From Pseudomonas sp. (GTDB taxonomy: Bacteria > Pseudomonadota > Gammaproteobacteria > Pseudomonadales > Pseudomonadaceae): a stretch of DNA of 52,737 nt. The notes under the pieces were generated by a model. The model was not told the DNA's origin, ran no database searches, and saw nothing but the letters and a program-made list of their open reading frames with translations. A program made the translations under genes and the position numbers. The stretch's first letter is position 1. Each line of letters starts with the position of its first letter. The stretch lies in assembly GCF_030147005.1 (NCBI RefSeq), contig NZ_JASLAW010000032.1:1-52737 (forward strand). Reading direction: 5' to 3'. This document shows, one piece after another, positions 50,482 to 52,737 of the stretch.

Positions 50482-51432
50482 TCACATCAACAGATAAAGC
50501 AGCACAATATTGACCACCAGCATCATCAACGCGGTCGGCAATTGGGCCTTGATCACCGCGTTCTTGTCCGGCAGTTCAAGCAATGCCGCCGGCACGATAT
50601 TGAAGTTGGCCGCCATCGGCGTCATCAGCGTACCGCAGTAGCCGGAGAACATGCCGATCGCCGCCATCACCGCCGGGTTGCCGCCGTAGATACCCACCAG
50701 CACCGGCACGCCGACGCCGCCAGTCATCACCGGGAACGCCGCGAAGCCGTTGCCCATAATCACGGTAAACAAGGCCATGCCCAACACATAAACCATTACC
50801 GCCACCAACTTGAAATCCAGGTTGATGTAAGTGGTGGTGACGTGGGCGACAGCCGTGCCAACCCCGGCTTCATTGAACAACAGCCCGAGCATCGCCAGCA
50901 TCTGTGGCAGCACCATGGCCCAGCCCAGGGCTTCGGTCAGGCGACGCGATTCGCGCAAAGCTTGCACGGGCGTGTCGCGGGTCAGCCAGCAGGCGAGGCC
51001 AAGGGCGATCAGGCAGCCGATGCCGAGAGAAACGAAAGTGGTGTTCTTCGGGTCGAGTAGCGGCACACCGCCGATTTCGGTGTGTTTGAGCAATACCGAG
51101 CCAATCACTGTGGTCAGCGGAATGGCCAGCGCAGGGATAAACAGCTTGTGACCCAGGCGACCGGCGCTGGCGCGGGAAGCCTTGACGTGCAATTCGGCGT
51201 GCTGGCCACGGCCAACGCCGCCCAAGCCCGCAATCAATGCCATCACCACAACGCCGACACCGATAACCACCGAGGGCAGGCGCTCCCCCACCAGGAAAGG
51301 AATCGCGAACAGCAGCCAGAACAGCGCGCTGGACCAGCGTTTGGGGTGCGTGCGATCCAAAACGATCATGCCGGCGGTGATCAGCAACAGCACACCGGCC
51401 AACCAGTAAAGGTATTGAATGGAAATAATCAT
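50482..51432 (-). CDS. DUF979-family permease subunit (predicted 5-oxoproline transporter)
   Basis: A 316-residue polytopic membrane protein with about nine helices (YLYWLAGVLLLITAGMIVL at the N-terminus; FTVIMGNGFAAFPVMTGGVG and MFSGYCGTLMTPMAANFNIV in the second half). These Gly/Pro-rich reentrant-like loops resemble ion-coupled transporters. DUF979 is always paired with DUF969, and the pair is often beside pcp, so a 5-oxoproline carrier is predicted. It overlaps the DUF969 gene by ATGA. Confidence 0.85.
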   Translation of the reverse strand: MIISIQYLYWLAGVLLLITAGMIVLDRTHPKRWSSALFWLLFAIPFLVGERLPSVVIGVGVVVMALIAGLGGVGRGQHAELHVKASRASAGRLGHKLFIPALAIPLTTVIGSVLLKHTEIGGVPLLDPKNTTFVSLGIGCLIALGLACWLTRDTPVQALRESRRLTEALGWAMVLPQMLAMLGLLFNEAGVGTAVAHVTTTYINLDFKLVAVMVYVLGMALFTVIMGNGFAAFPVMTGGVGVPVLVGIYGGNPAVMAAIGMFSGYCGTLMTPMAANFNIVPAALLELPDKNAVIKAQLPTALMMLVVNIVLLYLLM

Positions 51433-52145
51433 TGCGCGGCCTCCACCGAGGGGGCGACGGCCGTCATCTCACGGGTCAACCTTCGGTCAAACCGATGCAA
51501 GCGGATGGCATGAATGATAAAGGCACAGATCGCCGTCGGGATGCCCCAAACCGCAATATGCAGCGGCTCCACATCAATCCCCGAGCCCAGCAGAAAGGTA
51601 TGCATCAAGGCGATCGCACCAAACGCGACAAAGATGTCCTCACCGAAAAACAGCCCCACATTGTCGGTGGCGGCACACATGGCCAAGACCTTGTGGCGCA
51701 GCTTGTCCGGCAGCTTGCCGTAGCGTTTTTCCGCCGCGCCTTCGGCCATCGGCGCCAGCAATGGCCGTACCATCTGCGGATGCCCACCCAGGCTGGTCAG
51801 CCCCATGGCCGCGGTGGATTCACGTACGAACAGATAGATGATCAGCAAACGCCCGACCGTCGCACGCTCGAAGCGGGCGATCCAGTTCTGCGCGTGCAGG
51901 CGCAGGCCGTGACGTTCCAACAGGCCAATCACCGCCAACGGTAATAACAGGATCAACTGCAGCGCACGGGTTTGAAGGAAGCCATCACCCATGGTGGCGA
52001 GGATTTTTTCCAAAGGGAACTGGGCGGCAAGCCCGGTAGCGATAGCGGCGGCGGTGACCACCAGCAGCGGATTGAAGCGCAATACAAAGCCGACCACGAT
52101 GACAAGTACGCCGATCAACGGCCATAGGTTCACTACAGTTTGCAT
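51429..52145 (-). CDS. DUF969-family permease subunit (predicted 5-oxoproline transporter)
   Basis: A 238-residue membrane protein with about six helices (MQTVVNLWPLIGVLVIVVGF, LQLILLLPLAVIGLLERHGL, the LSLGGHPQMVRPLLAPM-like loop near TAAMGLTSLGGHPQMVRPLL). It is the first gene of the DUF969-DUF979-pcp operon. AAGGA lies before the ATG at 52145; the frame extends to 52181 without similarity. The function is by context, not shown. Confidence 0.85.
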   Translation of the reverse strand: MQTVVNLWPLIGVLVIVVGFVLRFNPLLVVTAAAIATGLAAQFPLEKILATMGDGFLQTRALQLILLLPLAVIGLLERHGLRLHAQNWIARFERATVGRLLIIYLFVRESTAAMGLTSLGGHPQMVRPLLAPMAEGAAEKRYGKLPDKLRHKVLAMCAATDNVGLFFGEDIFVAFGAIALMHTFLLGSGIDVEPLHIAVWGIPTAICAFIIHAIRLHRFDRRLTREMTAVAPSVEAAQ

Positions 52146-52191
52146 GGCGGAGAGGTCCTTTAGTGCGCGCTGCGGCGCCATTACAGCAGGA

Positions 52192-52210
52192 TGTGAGCAA
52201 AGGGCTCACA
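52192..52210. promoter_or_regulatory. Inverted repeat upstream of the DUF969 operon
   Basis: TGTGAGC-N5-GCTCACA is a perfect 7-bp inverted repeat located 47 bp before the DUF969 start. It could be the operator of an unlinked regulator. It is not a Crp site because the spacer between TGTGA and TCACA is 9, not 6. Confidence 0.5.
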
Positions 52211-52394
52211 GCATGAAAGTGGCGTGCAGTCGGCTCGGTTTTTTATTGTTGACCCGGAAGGTCGAGCGGTGCCGGCAACTTTGCTGCCTTGAGGTGGGAA
52301 GTGTCCAACAAGAAAAATTGTTGCTGCAGACCAATAAATTTTGTGGATATTTACACCGCAAAATTGGGTAACTGGAGGGATTCGGGATTAGCCC

Positions 52395-52400
52395 TATACT
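52395..52400 (+). promoter_or_regulatory. Possible -10 box of the terminal small-ORF unit
   Basis: TATACT in the context CCCTATACTCAG is a 5 of 6 match to a -10 box. A matching -35 at 16-18 bp is weak (CTGGAG or AACTGG). It lies about 60 bp before the small ORF. Confidence 0.35.
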
Positions 52401-52460
52401 CAGCAATGATGGTACTGCGGATCATCCACGGTGCTATTGCAGACCATGAGGGCTCCAGCT

Positions 52461-52568
52461 ATGTATGCCAGTCAAATCAACAGTATGGCGACAGCCATCG
52501 GCGAGATACGCTGCCAGATGATGGTGCAGATTATTTGCCTGCTGTCGGTGGCGACGCTTTTCTGTTGA
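52461..52568 (+). CDS. Possible small membrane-type peptide (35 residues)
   Basis: The ORF MYASQINSMATAIGEIRCQM...VATLFC ends with a hydrophobic stretch (MMVQIICLLSVATLFC). GAGG about nine bases upstream gives it a ribosome site; a second ATG at 52446 is in frame. It is flanked by a -10-like box and an intrinsic terminator, so the unit looks complete. No family is recognised. It might instead be an untranslated small RNA. Confidence 0.35.
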   Translation: MYASQINSMATAIGEIRCQMMVQIICLLSVATLFC

Positions 52569-52664
52569 CCGAGACGCCAATTCCCCGGGTGCGCCGCACT
52601 GTGTCACTGGGTACCCTATTGCCCGAATTTTAATATTCAGTCCGAAATAGGTTTTTTCACCCCG

Positions 52665-52695
52665 ACGCCCGATGCACAGCATCGGGCGTTTTGTG
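52665..52695 (+). terminator. Intrinsic terminator after the small ORF
   Basis: ACGCCCGATGC and GCATCGGGCGT form a perfect 11-bp stem with loop ACA, followed by TTTGTGTTT. It ends a plus-strand transcript about 100 bp after the small ORF stop. Confidence 0.85.
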
Positions 52696-52737
52696 TTTCA
52701 ACGACAGGTGCGGGCGCTCGCCGCTTTAGATCGACGC

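Noticed and set aside
52192..52210. Crp/Vfr site upstream of DUF969
   Set aside because: TGTGA and TCACA are 9 bp apart rather than 6, so it does not fit; treated as an unknown dyad.
1..52737. CRISPR arrays, complete insertion sequences, rRNA genes
   Set aside because: No regularly spaced direct repeats, no transposase-like protein with terminal repeats, and no rRNA-like sequence were found.

Overview
The window is chromosomal DNA of a fluorescent Pseudomonas, most likely of the P. fluorescens group. The evidence is the uvrC-gacA pair with a TTG-started gacA, an RsmE-type CsrA protein, a complete rbs operon, a periplasmic glutaminase-asparaginase, the conserved thrS-infC-rpmI-rplT-pheS-pheT-ihfA-merR-tRNA-Pro block, and Pseudomonas-type REP hairpins. 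All assignments come from reading the sequence and recognising families; no database was searched.

Layout. 1-1.1 kb: start of uvrC and gacA. 1.3-2.0 kb: a divergent phage-type repressor and BcepMu gp16-like regulator around a perfect palindrome. 2.0-3.2 kb: GNAT acetyltransferase and nitrilase-type hydrolase. 3.3-4.9 kb: a DAHP synthase preceded by two aromatic-rich leader ORFs and a strong intrinsic terminator, which is the most interesting regulatory region seen. 4.9-9.7 kb: a BvgAS/RocSA-like phosphorelay (giant hybrid kinase, NarL-type regulator) plus a small receiver that lacks the phosphoacceptor Asp. 10.0-13.5 kb: MgtC and MgtA, then an FKBP isomerase. 14.5-24.1 kb: an 11-gene, translationally coupled type II secretion operon (E-F-G-H-I-J-K-L-M-C-D) with a lipoprotein secretin, resembling Hxc systems. 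24.1-25.2 kb: a degenerate, gene-poor stretch next to tRNA-Pro, probably the scar of an integrated element. 25.2-32.7 kb: the tRNA/translation block.

33-35 kb: small secreted or unknown proteins and a cold-shock protein with its terminator. 35.1-42.1 kb: rbsBACRKD plus an exported nucleoside hydrolase that could feed ribose to the importer in the periplasm; a sigma-70 promoter and a perfect palindromic operator precede rbsB. 42.3-43.6 kb: ansB with two AauR-type boxes and a sigma-54 promoter. 43.8-46.8 kb: DUF1654, endonuclease I, a SPOR lipoprotein, rsmE, a small membrane protein and a HAD phosphatase. 46.8-49.3 kb: a DUF2790 protein and a CopRS/CusRS-type two-component pair with a matching box. 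49.3-52.1 kb: a CigR-type protein, pyroglutamyl peptidase and the DUF979/DUF969 transporter pair. 52.4-52.7 kb: a possible small-protein transcription unit.

Functional links: gacA (activates the Rsm sRNAs) and rsmE (an RNA-binding protein antagonised by them) both lie here; nucleoside hydrolase and rbs form a nucleoside-to-ribose route; pyroglutamyl peptidase and DUF969/979 suggest release and transport of 5-oxoproline; pheS, pheT, thrS and tRNA-Pro sit in the translation block, while DAHP synthase appears to be controlled by aromatic tRNA charging.
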